Source: Ferruginibacter paludis
GTDB lineage: Bacteria > Bacteroidota > Bacteroidia > Chitinophagales > Chitinophagaceae
Direction: 5' to 3'
Length of the DNA: 64,000 nt
Assembly: GCF_030409685.1 (NCBI RefSeq)
Contig: NZ_JAUFQJ010000006.1
Coordinates: 1 to 64,000, forward strand
The position numbers and the translations under genes were made by a program. Shown one piece after another: positions 26,343-35,465 of the stretch; position 1 is the first letter of the stretch, and each line of letters opens with the position of its first letter. A model generated the notes under the pieces. The model was not told where the DNA came from. It worked only from the letters and a program-made list of their open reading frames with translations, and did no database searches.

Positions 26343-26913
26343 TTATAGTATTTACAAAAAGAGTTTTAGTACCACAGAAATCATCTCGCCTTCTGTCAGA
26401 ATTCGTTTGGTTTATTTTAAAAAACCGATGATAACACCATTATACGTATTAATTAAGTATTAAAACTAATCTCATAATAACCGTTTAGCAGCTATGTAGA
26501 AAATTAGAATTTTCCAGATCAAATATTGCATTTCGGAATGATAATTATTTGTCCCGTAAATTCATATTTTTTGACTAATAGATTCTTTTTCATTCAATCG
26601 CTTTCGCTATTTTATTATTACAGACATTTTATTCTCGAACCGATATTTGAAATAATTATTGGGCTGGAATATATACATTCATTGCCTTTACATATACCTT
26701 GTCAGCCTTAATTTACTGATGTTATTTTGTTAGATAATCCATTATAGTGAGAGGTTGAAATTATGTCGCAAGAATAATTTTTAAAAAATATTTTAAGTTG
26801 TGTGACTCGATTAAAAGATTGAAAATATAATACACCCTGGTAATTGTTACTTTATGATGTTTTAGTTGTAGTCGTCTTACTATAACCATAGAAATTAATT
26901 TAAATTAAGCAAT
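26343..26913. other. Intergenic region upstream of GH130
   Basis: 571 bases between the divergent mutS-like and GH130 genes. No gene was recognised. It contains a short non-coding segment (26669-26750) that recurs upstream of the YceI gene, listed separately. Confidence 0.4.
26669..26750. repeat. Non-coding repeat element, copy 1
   Basis: ATATATACATTCATTGCCTT, a 22-base spacer, then TTACTGATGTTATTTTGTTA. The same two blocks, with one and about four differences, occur at 56237-56293 without the spacer. Both copies lie 150-250 bases upstream of plus-strand genes. Function unknown. Confidence 0.45.
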
Positions 26914-27948
26914 ATGATAGCAGTAAAAAAGGAAGGCATTGTTATTAGTAAGAGTTCTTTAGCATTTGAAATAGAAGGTGTGCTTAATCCTGCTGCCATT
27001 ATATACAATGATGTTATTCATATTTTTTACAGGGCAGTTGGAAAGGGAAATTATTCAACCATTGGTTATTGCAATCTTGAAAACCCTTGGAAGGTAAAAG
27101 ACAGGATTGAAATTCCCGTTCTTTTCCCACAATTCGATTATGAATCACAAGGTATAGAAGATCCACGAATCGTTAAAATTGACAATTTATTTTACCTCAC
27201 TTACACAGCGTATGATGGTGTAAATGCTTTGGGAGCATTGGCAGTATCCCAAGATCTAATTCATTTTGCGAAAAAAGGAATTATTGTTCCAATGATGGCA
27301 TGGGAAGAATTTAACCGGCTGGCCGATATGAGGGGTACATTGAATAAAAAATACACTCGATACAATAATGATGGGGGCATCTATGAAAAAAAAGGAAGAA
27401 AAGTATTTGTGTGGGACAAAAACGTGATATTCTTTCCACGCAGAATAAACGGAAAATTATATTTTTTGCATCGTATAAAACCAGATATTCAAATTGTATC
27501 AGTTTATGAACTGGAAGAGCTTACACCTGAATTCTGGCAAAACTATTTTCTGTACCACGATAATAATATTGTACTGCATACTGAACGAAATTTCGAGATA
27601 AGTTATTTGGGAGGCGGTTGTCCGCCAATAGAAACAGCAGCAGGATGGATACTTATTTATCATGGTGTGCATGATAGCGTTGATGGATATGTATATTCAG
27701 CATGTGCGGCATTACTTGATATTGATAATCCTCAAAAAGTAATTGCAACATTACCCCACGAACTCTTTAAACCAGAAATGCCGTGGGAATTAAAAGGCGA
27801 AGTAAATAATGTAGTATTCCCCACGGGAGCTGTTGTAATTGATGACTTAATTTATATTTATTACGGAGCAGCAGACGAACGGATTGGATGCGCAACAGTA
27901 AGCTTAAGCGCTCTGCTAAATGAATTAATCCTTAACACAAAAAAATGA
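26914..27948 (+). CDS. Glycoside hydrolase family 130 protein
   Basis: A 344-residue five-bladed propeller protein. The family signature is SQGIEDPRIVKIDNLFYLTY, where Asp83 in EDPR is the expected catalytic acid of GH130; other family features are HIFYRAVG near 36 and PIETAAGWILIYHGVHD (about 230-246). GH130 enzymes are phosphorylases or hydrolases of beta-mannosides. Its last four bases overlap the start of a glycosyltransferase gene (ATGA), so both are made together and probably act on the same glycan. No signal peptide, so cytoplasmic. Substrate not determined. Confidence 0.9.
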   Translation: MIAVKKEGIVISKSSLAFEIEGVLNPAAIIYNDVIHIFYRAVGKGNYSTIGYCNLENPWKVKDRIEIPVLFPQFDYESQGIEDPRIVKIDNLFYLTYTAYDGVNALGALAVSQDLIHFAKKGIIVPMMAWEEFNRLADMRGTLNKKYTRYNNDGGIYEKKGRKVFVWDKNVIFFPRRINGKLYFLHRIKPDIQIVSVYELEELTPEFWQNYFLYHDNNIVLHTERNFEISYLGGGCPPIETAAGWILIYHGVHDSVDGYVYSACAALLDIDNPQKVIATLPHELFKPEMPWELKGEVNNVVFPTGAVVIDDLIYIYYGAADERIGCATVSLSALLNELILNTKK

Positions 27949-30308
27949 TAACTAAGGTACAAAATAATGAAATTGTTGTAAGAGATTTTGCAAAACCGCA
28001 ATGGGGAATAGCAAGCAGGATTGCAACCGGCGAAGGTTTAATAAATAAAAAGCCAGTTATTTTATTTATCAACTCATATCCTCCGAGGCAATGTGGTTTG
28101 GCTACTTATTCTTATGATTTGATTACAGCTTTAGAAAATAAATTTGATGCATCTTTTAGTATTAAAATCTGCGCTGTGGAAAATAATACTGAGTGTCAAA
28201 ATTATGAAGGGAAGGTTGAGTTTACAATGAATACCGATCATCCGGAATCTTTTCCTAATCTGGTTAAAGCTATTAATAACGATACGAACATAAAACTGGT
28301 GCTAATACAACATGAATTTGGATTTTTTAAAAAGTGCGAAGAGGAATTTCTGCAATTTTTCTCTTTGGTAGATAAACCCATCATCACCGTTTTTCATACA
28401 GTGTTACCATACCCAGATGAAATTTTAAAAGTAAATGTTCAAGCCATTGCACAACAGTCGGAAAGTATAGTGGTAATGACACAATCATCTTTAGAACTAC
28501 TGATGAGGGACTATCTTTTAGATGAAAAAAAGATAACTGTTATTCCTCATGGTACTCACCTCGTACCCCACACAGACAGGAGTTATTTAAAAAGGAAATA
28601 CAACCTTTCCAATAAAACAATATTATCCACTTTTGGCTTATTAAGTTCTGGAAAAGGGATTGAAATTACTTTGGAAGCATTGCCGGCCATTGTAGCAAAA
28701 AATAAAAATGTTTTATTTCTAATTATTGGTAAAACACATCCCGGTGTGGTTTTACATGAGGGCGAAAAGTACCGGAAAACACTTGAAGAAAAAGTGGTTT
28801 TTTTGCATTTGGAGAATCATGTACAATTTATAAATCAATTCCTCTCTTTGCCGCAGCTATTGGAATACCTGCAACTCACTGATATTTATTTATTCACTTC
28901 TAAAGATCCCAACCAGGCAGTAAGTGGCACCTTCTCATATGCCATGAGTTGTGGATGTGCTATTGTAACTACACCAATACCCCATGCAATAGAACTTATT
29001 AAAAATGAGGCAGCACTTGCGGTTGATTTTGAAAATCCAACGCAACTTTCAACAGTGGTAATAAAATTATTAAAAGATGAGGAATTAAGAAAAAAAATCA
29101 GTTTAAATGCGTTGCACAAGATGGCACCCACGGCCTGGGAAAACAGTGCTATTTCTTATGCAATTTTATTTGAAAACGTAGCTGATAATTCAGTTAATAT
29201 TAAATACAGCAATCCAAAAATAAATCTCAATCACTTAAAAAGGATTACCACCAATTTTGGCATTGTGCAGTTTTCAGAAATGAATGTACCCGATCTGCAA
29301 TCGGGATATACACTGGATGACAATGCAAGAGGATTGGTTGCTATGTGCCAGCATTATGAATTAACTAACAATCCGGAGGATGTAGATTATATTTTTCGCT
29401 ACTTTAATTTCATAAAATTCTGTTTACAGCATAATGGGTATTTTTTAAATTATGTTGATGAAAATAAAAACTTTACAAAACAAAACTTTGCAGCAAATCT
29501 GGAAGATTCTAATGGAAGAGCAATATGGGCTTTAGGCTATATGATTTCTACTAGTGATTTACTGCCAGTATATTTACAAAGTGACGTAAAACAAATTATT
29601 GCAAAAGCTTTATCAAATAAATTTAAGATTAACTCTCCCCGTGCGATGGGTTTTATAATTAAGGGTTTATACTATTGCAACACAAATAATCCTTCTGAAG
29701 ATAATATTTTGCTTATAAAAACATTTGCCAACAGGCTTGTGCAAATGTACAGGCACGAATCGGAAAATGACTGGAAATGGTTTGAAAGTTATCTTACTTA
29801 TGGCAACAGTATTTTGCCTGAGGCATTGTTATGCGCCTGGCTGGCCACCGGTGAAACGATCTATAAACAAATAGCGAAAGCATCATTCGATTTTCTGTTA
29901 TTGAAGACATTTTCTAAAACGGCTATAAAAGTAGTTTCAAACAAAGGATGGTTGCAAAAAAATGAAGCTCAAAATAAGGAGATAAAAGGAGGTGAACAAC
30001 CCATTGACATTGCTTATACAATACTTGCGCTGGATAAATTTCATAAAGTCTTCAGCGAAGATAATTATGATGGTAAAATGAACATGGCGTTTAGCTGGTT
30101 TCAGGGTAACAATCACCTGCACAGAATAATTTATAATCCCTGCACAGGTGGCTGCTACGATGGGCTTGAAGATACTTATGTAAATCTAAATCAGGGAGCA
30201 GAATCTACATTAAGTTATCTGATGGCACGATTAACTATGGAAACATATTTTCATGAAAAAAAGTTAGCTACAAATAATTTGCAAAAAAGTTTACAACTCC
30301 CAGGATAG
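27945..30308 (+). CDS. GT4 glycosyltransferase with C-terminal all-helical domain
   Basis: A 787-residue two-part protein. Residues 35-410 are a GT-B glycosyltransferase of family 4: INSYPPRQCGLATYSYDL opens the acceptor domain, TFGLLSSGKGIEITLEALPA the donor domain, and GTFSYAMSCGCAIVTTPIPH is the sugar-nucleotide binding block. Residues 415-787 form a helical region with GYTLDDNARGLVAMCQHY and GCYDGLEDTYVNLNQGAEST, like an (alpha/alpha)6-barrel glycosidase or phosphorylase. The tandem pairing with GH130 is probably a small mannoside or storage-glycan module. Whether the C-domain is catalytic is open. Confidence 0.85.
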   Translation: MITKVQNNEIVVRDFAKPQWGIASRIATGEGLINKKPVILFINSYPPRQCGLATYSYDLITALENKFDASFSIKICAVENNTECQNYEGKVEFTMNTDHPESFPNLVKAINNDTNIKLVLIQHEFGFFKKCEEEFLQFFSLVDKPIITVFHTVLPYPDEILKVNVQAIAQQSESIVVMTQSSLELLMRDYLLDEKKITVIPHGTHLVPHTDRSYLKRKYNLSNKTILSTFGLLSSGKGIEITLEALPAIVAKNKNVLFLIIGKTHPGVVLHEGEKYRKTLEEKVVFLHLENHVQFINQFLSLPQLLEYLQLTDIYLFTSKDPNQAVSGTFSYAMSCGCAIVTTPIPHAIELIKNEAALAVDFENPTQLSTVVIKLLKDEELRKKISLNALHKMAPTAWENSAISYAILFENVADNSVNIKYSNPKINLNHLKRITTNFGIVQFSEMNVPDLQSGYTLDDNARGLVAMCQHYELTNNPEDVDYIFRYFNFIKFCLQHNGYFLNYVDENKNFTKQNFAANLEDSNGRAIWALGYMISTSDLLPVYLQSDVKQIIAKALSNKFKINSPRAMGFIIKGLYYCNTNNPSEDNILLIKTFANRLVQMYRHESENDWKWFESYLTYGNSILPEALLCAWLATGETIYKQIAKASFDFLLLKTFSKTAIKVVSNKGWLQKNEAQNKEIKGGEQPIDIAYTILALDKFHKVFSEDNYDGKMNMAFSWFQGNNHLHRIIYNPCTGGCYDGLEDTYVNLNQGAESTLSYLMARLTMETYFHEKKLATNNLQKSLQLPG

Positions 30309-30469
30309 GCTGCCAGATGTAAAATTTACATTGTTAAAAGATACGAGAGGTGGTATTCCCGATAAGTAAAATGGCACAAATTAATTACAACAAATTACAT
30401 TAAAAAACTGGATTGGGTTCAACATTCGCCATAAGATAGAGTCAATTTTATTTATTAATAAATCAACCA

Positions 30470-31117
30470 ATGAAATTAAAATATTTTACTAAAATGTTTC
30501 TCACAAGAAAATATCTATGTTTTTGTATGGCGCTTATTTTTATTAGCCGTTCGGCTATTGCCCAGCAAATGAAAATGCATGATATGGAGCCTTCTAAAAT
30601 TCAGAAAAATGTTTTTTTTGGTATGATGGATGCTATGATGGCGAAAATGGATCATGCAACTACAGGCGAAACAGTTGGGACCCAATTCATGTTACAAATG
30701 ATCCCCCACCATGAAGGGGCTATTGAAATGGCGGAATATGAAATTCAACATGGTAAAGATTTTACCATGATACAGCTTGCTAAAAGTATAGTAGCAGAGC
30801 AACGCAATGAAGTAAATCAGATGCAGATATGGTTAAATAAAAGTCTTGCAGATACAGCTAAGATTACGGAATCTTTTACTAAAAGCTTTAATCAAACAAT
30901 GGTGGTAATGATGCAAAATATGCGTGCAAAAAGTAAGCTTGCAAATAATGATCATGCATTTGCAACTATAATGATACCGCACCACCAGGCCGCCATTGAC
31001 ATGGCCAGGGTGGTTCTCAAATTCACAACCGACCAAAAGGTAGCTGCTTATTCCAAACATATCATTTCAGCAGAGCAAGTAGAAATTGAACAAATGTTAC
31101 TGTTTCTAAAAAAATAA
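30470..31117 (+). CDS. DUF305 periplasmic protein
   Basis: A 215-residue protein with a signal peptide (MFLTRKYLCFCMALIFISRSAIAQ within the first 32 residues). Two DUF305 blocks are clear: MLQMIPHHEGAIEMAEYEIQ and IMIPHHQAAIDMARVVL, each with the paired-His motif. Met- and His-rich stretches (MKMHDMEP, MMDAMMAKMDH) suggest metal, possibly copper, binding; DUF305 proteins are often found in copper-related loci. It precedes the beta-propeller gene by four bases and is likely co-transcribed. Metal specificity is an inference. Confidence 0.85.
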   Translation: MKLKYFTKMFLTRKYLCFCMALIFISRSAIAQQMKMHDMEPSKIQKNVFFGMMDAMMAKMDHATTGETVGTQFMLQMIPHHEGAIEMAEYEIQHGKDFTMIQLAKSIVAEQRNEVNQMQIWLNKSLADTAKITESFTKSFNQTMVVMMQNMRAKSKLANNDHAFATIMIPHHQAAIDMARVVLKFTTDQKVAAYSKHIISAEQVEIEQMLLFLKK

Positions 31118-31121
31118 TTTT

Positions 31122-32537
31122 ATGAAAGTTTTTATTCTAACAATAGTTGTGTTATTTGGCTCTATAGTCACCAGCGCACAAAGTATTTATGCACACGACA
31201 GGGTCTATACCGCCAACCAGATATCCAACACAGTTTCTGTAATAGATCCGTCAACCAATATGCTGCTTGGCGAAATTAAATTGGGCAAACCATATCCGAA
31301 TGTTCTGAACCCATTATACAAGGGTCAGGCACTAGTACATGGGCTACGATATTGCGCTGCAAGAAGGTTACTTGCTGTTGTATCTATTGGCTCAAATTCT
31401 GTTACATTTATTTCAACTGAAAATAACCAGGTACTTAAAACCCTATATATTGGCCGCTCGCCGCACGAGCCCACCTTTACACCCGACAACAAACAGGTAT
31501 GGGTATCTGTACGTGGTGAAGCATACATTAGTGTAATTGATGTTAACCTGATGACAGAGATTAAAAGGGTGCCGGTAGCAGATGGGCCGGGCATGGTAGC
31601 TTTTACGCCGGATGGAAAACTAGCATACGTATGTTCAAGCTTTACCCCCGAACTTGATATCGTTAACACATCGACCCTGAAAATAATAAAACGTATTCCG
31701 GTTACAAGCCCCTTTTCACCTAACATATTTACAAGCTCCGATGGGAAATGGATCGCACTAACACACAAAGATGTGGGTAAGGTAACGGTTGTTAACACCA
31801 GTAAAATGGCTATTGAAAAAGTGATCACCACCGGGGCCATCACCAACCACGTAACTTTCAGTATTGTAGATAATATTTTATTGATGATGGTTACAATAGG
31901 TGGGGAAAATAAAGTCAGAACATTTGATGTTGCCAATAATTTTCTACAAAGAGATACCATTAATGTAGGTGCCCTACCCCATGGTATATGGCCCTCTGCA
32001 GATGGTAAGCTGATGTATATCGGCATTGAATATGGTGACCAGGTACAGGCAATCAACTTGCAAAACATGAGTGTAACAGCTACCATTCAGATCGGGCAAA
32101 GTCCACAGGCATTGGTATATGCTGATAATGCGGTAACGGATTTACTAAAATCGGTCGCCGGCCTTAGCCCGTTAAATGATACCGCATCGACACAAGTTGT
32201 AGTCTTAAATAATCCTGCTAAAAATGACAATGCTCATGGGCGGTTATCAGTAAGGAGTATAGGTTTGGCTGACCTTGTTGAGCAGGTTTTTAGTGGATTA
32301 CTGCCCAACAATTCTTACACCCTTGCCTTATCAAAATCTGCGGCCGCTCCATTTTTAAAAGACTATCAAATCAATACATTCCAGGCAGACGGTGAGGGTA
32401 AATATGCAGGGCAATCAACCGGGCTGATAAAAGAATTAAATACACCAACAACCAGACAATTATACCGGCATGTAGTACTAATTGACAACGCTTCGGGCAG
32501 GGCTGTCCTTCTTGATAATATACCGGTTGCTAATTAG
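31122..32537 (+). CDS. Secreted YVTN/YncE-like beta-propeller protein
   Basis: A 471-residue protein with a signal peptide (MKVFILTIVVLFGSIVTSAQS). Repeated blades such as NQISNTVSVIDPSTNMLLGE, VWVSVRGEAYISVIDVNLM, YVCSSFTPELDIVNTSTLK and MYIGIEYGDQVQAINLQNMS are the YVTN/YncE-type seven-bladed propeller. The C-terminal 120 residues (from about 345) form a separate, beta-rich domain. These proteins usually bind a ligand or partner in the periplasm. It is four bases after the DUF305 gene. A metal-linked function is guessed from that neighbour only. Confidence 0.85.
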   Translation: MKVFILTIVVLFGSIVTSAQSIYAHDRVYTANQISNTVSVIDPSTNMLLGEIKLGKPYPNVLNPLYKGQALVHGLRYCAARRLLAVVSIGSNSVTFISTENNQVLKTLYIGRSPHEPTFTPDNKQVWVSVRGEAYISVIDVNLMTEIKRVPVADGPGMVAFTPDGKLAYVCSSFTPELDIVNTSTLKIIKRIPVTSPFSPNIFTSSDGKWIALTHKDVGKVTVVNTSKMAIEKVITTGAITNHVTFSIVDNILLMMVTIGGENKVRTFDVANNFLQRDTINVGALPHGIWPSADGKLMYIGIEYGDQVQAINLQNMSVTATIQIGQSPQALVYADNAVTDLLKSVAGLSPLNDTASTQVVVLNNPAKNDNAHGRLSVRSIGLADLVEQVFSGLLPNNSYTLALSKSAAAPFLKDYQINTFQADGEGKYAGQSTGLIKELNTPTTRQLYRHVVLIDNASGRAVLLDNIPVAN

Positions 32538-32663
32538 ACCATATACCAAAGCCTGTTTATATTATTATAGTTACTGCTAACAGTACGTTGATAACAGCAT
32601 ATTTTTTCATTGATTGCTTTTTAGTAGTTATGCTAAGGGGCATCAAAATTTAAAACAATTTTT

Positions 32664-32900
32664 ATGAAGCAAATGATTTTTAGGAATTGGAATTTTATGA
32701 GATTTTTAAGGCTTGCAATAGGAATTGGTGTTATAGTGCAATCCATTGCAACAAGGCAATGGGTACTGGGGATTTTAGGGATATTATTTACACTTATGCC
32801 TTTATTTAATGTAGGCTGTTGCGGCGTAGGCGGATGTGGCTTGCCAGACAGAAAATTCAAAATTCCTGAAAAGGAAACTACTTATGAAGAAATAAAATAG
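32664..32900 (+). CDS. Small membrane protein, DUF2892-like, Cys-rich
   Basis: A 78-residue protein with two transmembrane helices (LRLAIGIGVIVQSIA and WVLGILGILFTLMPLFN) followed by GCCGVGGCGLP, three cysteines near the membrane surface, and an acidic tail. The layout is that of the DUF2892 module found alone or at the end of YgaP-type rhodaneses. It lies 167 bases before the thioredoxin gene, and a redox or sulfur-trafficking role together with thioredoxin is plausible but not shown by the sequence. Confidence 0.75.
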   Translation: MKQMIFRNWNFMRFLRLAIGIGVIVQSIATRQWVLGILGILFTLMPLFNVGCCGVGGCGLPDRKFKIPEKETTYEEIK

Positions 32901-33067
32901 AACCTGAACAAAGATTTGTTGCAATCACGCTAATCAATGTATTTTGAATGGATGGCTTGACATCAAGGGACAATTACTTGTATTGTTAATACAGAGATGT
33001 GGATATGGGTGAAATATAATAGTAAAATAAAAAAGCAACATATTTATAACTAATAAAAAATAAAGTC

Positions 33068-33373
33068 ATGACGTTCAAGGAAATCATTCAATCAAACAAA
33101 CCTGTACTGGTAGATTTTTTTGCGCCTTGGTGCGGTCCGTGTAAAATGATAGCCCCTGTTCTTAAAGATGTTAAGCAGGAGATTGGCGATGCCGTTACCA
33201 TTATAAAAATAGATGTGGATAAAAATCCGCAGACTGCAGGCGAATTTCAAGTTAGCAGCATCCCTACTCTTATACTTTTTAAAAATGGCAATCAGTTGTG
33301 GAGGCAAACCGGCATGGTTACAAAAGGGGCGCTGGTTAGTACCCTAAAACAGCATACTTCGCAAGGATTATAA
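33068..33373 (+). CDS. trxA: Thioredoxin
   Basis: A 101-residue thioredoxin of typical length with the active-site APWCGPCKMIAP (Cys22 and Cys25), the buried Asp in LVDFFAP, the cis-proline in VSSIPTLILFK and the C-terminal Gly-containing loop. No signal peptide, so it is cytoplasmic and reduces disulfides in target proteins. Upstream is the Cys-rich DUF2892-like gene; downstream are convergent half-permease genes. The gene symbol follows the family; it may be one of several thioredoxins in the genome. Confidence 0.92.
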   Translation: MTFKEIIQSNKPVLVDFFAPWCGPCKMIAPVLKDVKQEIGDAVTIIKIDVDKNPQTAGEFQVSSIPTLILFKNGNQLWRQTGMVTKGALVSTLKQHTSQGL

Positions 33374-33570
33374 CTTGTCGAATACTTTTACATTAAAAAT
33401 CTATTGGTGAGATTCGAACAATAACAATTGTTTCAATTAATTTTCAATTTACTTGAATTTATTAATTGATATCAAGTACAAGTTTTGATTTGTGTCATAA
33501 TTTGATATAAAAAGTTACCAGGCGATTCAATAATAATTTTTGATATTTATGTCGGAAAATTGAATTCGTT

Positions 33571-34104
33571 TTAAACATTATTAATTTCAAAGTTTTTATT
33601 TTTTAAATATCTTTCCATTATTAGAGCTATCAAAATAATAATTGGTAAGGTAATGAGAGATCTTAGTATGGAGAATTTCCATCCCAGGAATCCAATTTCA
33701 AACATTAATAAAGGGAGTTTTAAGGTGCTAAACGCACCTATATAAATAAAAATATTCCGAACACTTGTACCTTTTTTCCATAATAAATATGCTACGGGAA
33801 ATGCGCTGTACAATGGCCCGGCCTGCAGCATAGATAGCAAGATCACAAATACTGTTCCTTTAATATTGGAACCTTCGCCAATATTTTTTTCCACCTTGTC
33901 TTTACTTATCCAAACATCAGCAAGCCCAATAAGGATGAACATGAATGGTAAAAAAAACAGCATTTCCCTGATGAAGAGAACAAAATTTTTTTTATAAATA
34001 TCTTTGCCTGCCTGAATATTCAGGATAAACGAAGCGATGGTAAATGCTACAAAAGCAATGAAAATAATCAAACCCCACTTATTTTTTTCTAAAAAGCCTT
34101 TCAT
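33571..34104 (-). CDS. Half-size permease, second half
   Basis: A 177-residue protein with five or so hydrophobic segments and the block LQAGPLYSAFPVAYLLWKKG, characteristic of the predicted permease family PF03773 (YraQ/ArsP type). Full-length members have about 300 residues with two related halves; here the halves are separate genes two bases apart. It lies directly after the first half on the minus strand and is convergent with trxA. Substrate unknown; arsenic or thiol compounds are handled by some family members. Confidence 0.8.
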   Translation of the reverse strand: MKGFLEKNKWGLIIFIAFVAFTIASFILNIQAGKDIYKKNFVLFIREMLFFLPFMFILIGLADVWISKDKVEKNIGEGSNIKGTVFVILLSMLQAGPLYSAFPVAYLLWKKGTSVRNIFIYIGAFSTLKLPLLMFEIGFLGWKFSILRSLITLPIIILIALIMERYLKNKNFEINNV

Positions 34105-34106
34105 GT

Positions 34107-34577
34107 TTACATGATTAAACCAATGATTAATCCGATAATTATAGCACCAATAAAATACAATGAATTCCTTATCAGTGCAACCTTCAGTCCGAAATATTTA
34201 GCTTCAAGCGGTAAGGTAATCACCCCAACCATTAATAAGGTGGAAATGAAAACAGCAACTACCGGATACGATACGCCATTCGATAATAACGTACCTGCCA
34301 GCGGGTACGCAATAAAACCAGGTATTAACGCAATTGCACCAACTACTGCCGCAAGGAGATAACCAAAAAAACCAGCACTTTTTCCAAAAGAATGCACAAT
34401 GGTTTCGTTTGGTAAAAAATAAAGTATTACGCTGATCAATACTATAACAACCAGTATGGTTGGTAAAATATTTAAGAACATAATTACGCCTGCACTTAAA
34501 CCTTGCTTTGTTTTTTCCTTATCAACAAACCAGGAATATGCAATAGCGATGAAGGTCAGTATTATCAGAACTTCCAT
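34107..34577 (-). CDS. Half-size permease, first half
   Basis: A 156-residue hydrophobic protein with about four or five membrane segments and the block LIPGFIAYPLAGTLLSNG, matching the other copy's GPLYSAFPVAYLLWKKG position in permease family PF03773. The stop is two bases before the start of the second half, so the proteins are made from one message and probably form a heterodimer. Because each half has its own start and good composition, this looks like a natural split, not a frameshift. Confidence 0.8.
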   Translation of the reverse strand: MEVLIILTFIAIAYSWFVDKEKTKQGLSAGVIMFLNILPTILVVIVLISVILYFLPNETIVHSFGKSAGFFGYLLAAVVGAIALIPGFIAYPLAGTLLSNGVSYPVVAVFISTLLMVGVITLPLEAKYFGLKVALIRNSLYFIGAIIIGLIIGLIM

Positions 34578-34591
34578 TAATGAAATTTATT

Positions 34592-35416
34592 TTAAACGGG
34601 TAATAACTGGCTCCTCATCAAATGAACATATTCCTCATCAGAAGCTTGCTTTTTTACATTTAAAAATGGCCGCATCTCCTCTCCTATCAAATACCTGAAC
34701 CGGTCTGTACCATCTGTTACAGCATTGTAAATAAATGCCGCGGCTTCTTCCGTAGTGCTTAATTTATCCTTATACTTTTCAAACAATGCATCCATTCCGG
34801 TACTATTCACAATACGGCTGTATTCGGCCGGCACAGGTCTTGAAGGTGCCTGCGAATTTTTAAAGAAGCTGGTACTTGCACCACCAGGTTCTATCAGTTT
34901 AACAATCACATTAATGGTAGCAAGTTCGTAAGACAATGATTCTGTAAACCCTTCAAGTGCAAACTTTGTTGCATGATATGGCGACATCAGTGGGAAGGTA
35001 ATAATACCACCCTGCGACCCAATGTTTACGATAATGCCTTTTTTATTCGCTCTAAAATGGGGTAATATCTCTCTTATTACATCCATGTAACCAAATACAT
35101 TCACTGCAAACTGGTCACGGATTTGCTCGGCTGATATCGCTTCAAAAACACCCACTAATCCATGTGCTGCATTATTTATAAGCACATCAATTCTGCCAAA
35201 TTTATTAATCCCTTCCCGTATCGCATTATTTACTGATAGTATATCCTTTACATCTAACCGGGTAACAAAAATATTTCTAATTGTCGTTAATTCTTTTTCT
35301 TTTTCAGGAGAACGCATAGTGGCAATAACATTCCAGCCACGGTTAGCAAATTCTTTCGCAATAGCCTTTCCATAGCCCGATGAGGTGCCGGTAATGATAA
35401 CAGTTTTGTTTTCCAT
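34592..35416 (-). CDS. Short-chain dehydrogenase/reductase
   Basis: A 274-residue classical SDR. TVIITGTSSGYGKAIAKEFA is the TGxxxGxG cofactor loop, LINNAAHG the NNAG-like motif, and NIGSQGG ... YHATKFALEG supplies the catalytic Ser, Tyr and Lys. The Arg in ATMRSPEK after beta-strand 2 favours NADP(H). It lies 14 bases upstream of the half-permease genes on the minus strand. Substrate unknown. Confidence 0.9.
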   Translation of the reverse strand: MENKTVIITGTSSGYGKAIAKEFANRGWNVIATMRSPEKEKELTTIRNIFVTRLDVKDILSVNNAIREGINKFGRIDVLINNAAHGLVGVFEAISAEQIRDQFAVNVFGYMDVIREILPHFRANKKGIIVNIGSQGGIITFPLMSPYHATKFALEGFTESLSYELATINVIVKLIEPGGASTSFFKNSQAPSRPVPAEYSRIVNSTGMDALFEKYKDKLSTTEEAAAFIYNAVTDGTDRFRYLIGEEMRPFLNVKKQASDEEYVHLMRSQLLPV

Positions 35417-35465
35417 TTTCTTTAATTTTTTATTGAAAATATCTTAGCTTTTAAAAATAATAGAG

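Noticed and set aside
30372..30392. Sigma-54 promoter (TGGCAC) upstream of the DUF305 gene
   Set aside because: The -24 like TGGCAC is present, but the -12 element has no GC at the required spacing.
31325..32086. 253-residue open frame on the minus strand
   Set aside because: It lies fully inside the propeller gene and is a shadow produced by its codon pattern; it matches nothing recognisable.
33571..34577. Frameshifted single permease gene
   Set aside because: Each half has its own start, two bases separate them, and both halves are complete in hydrophobic pattern.
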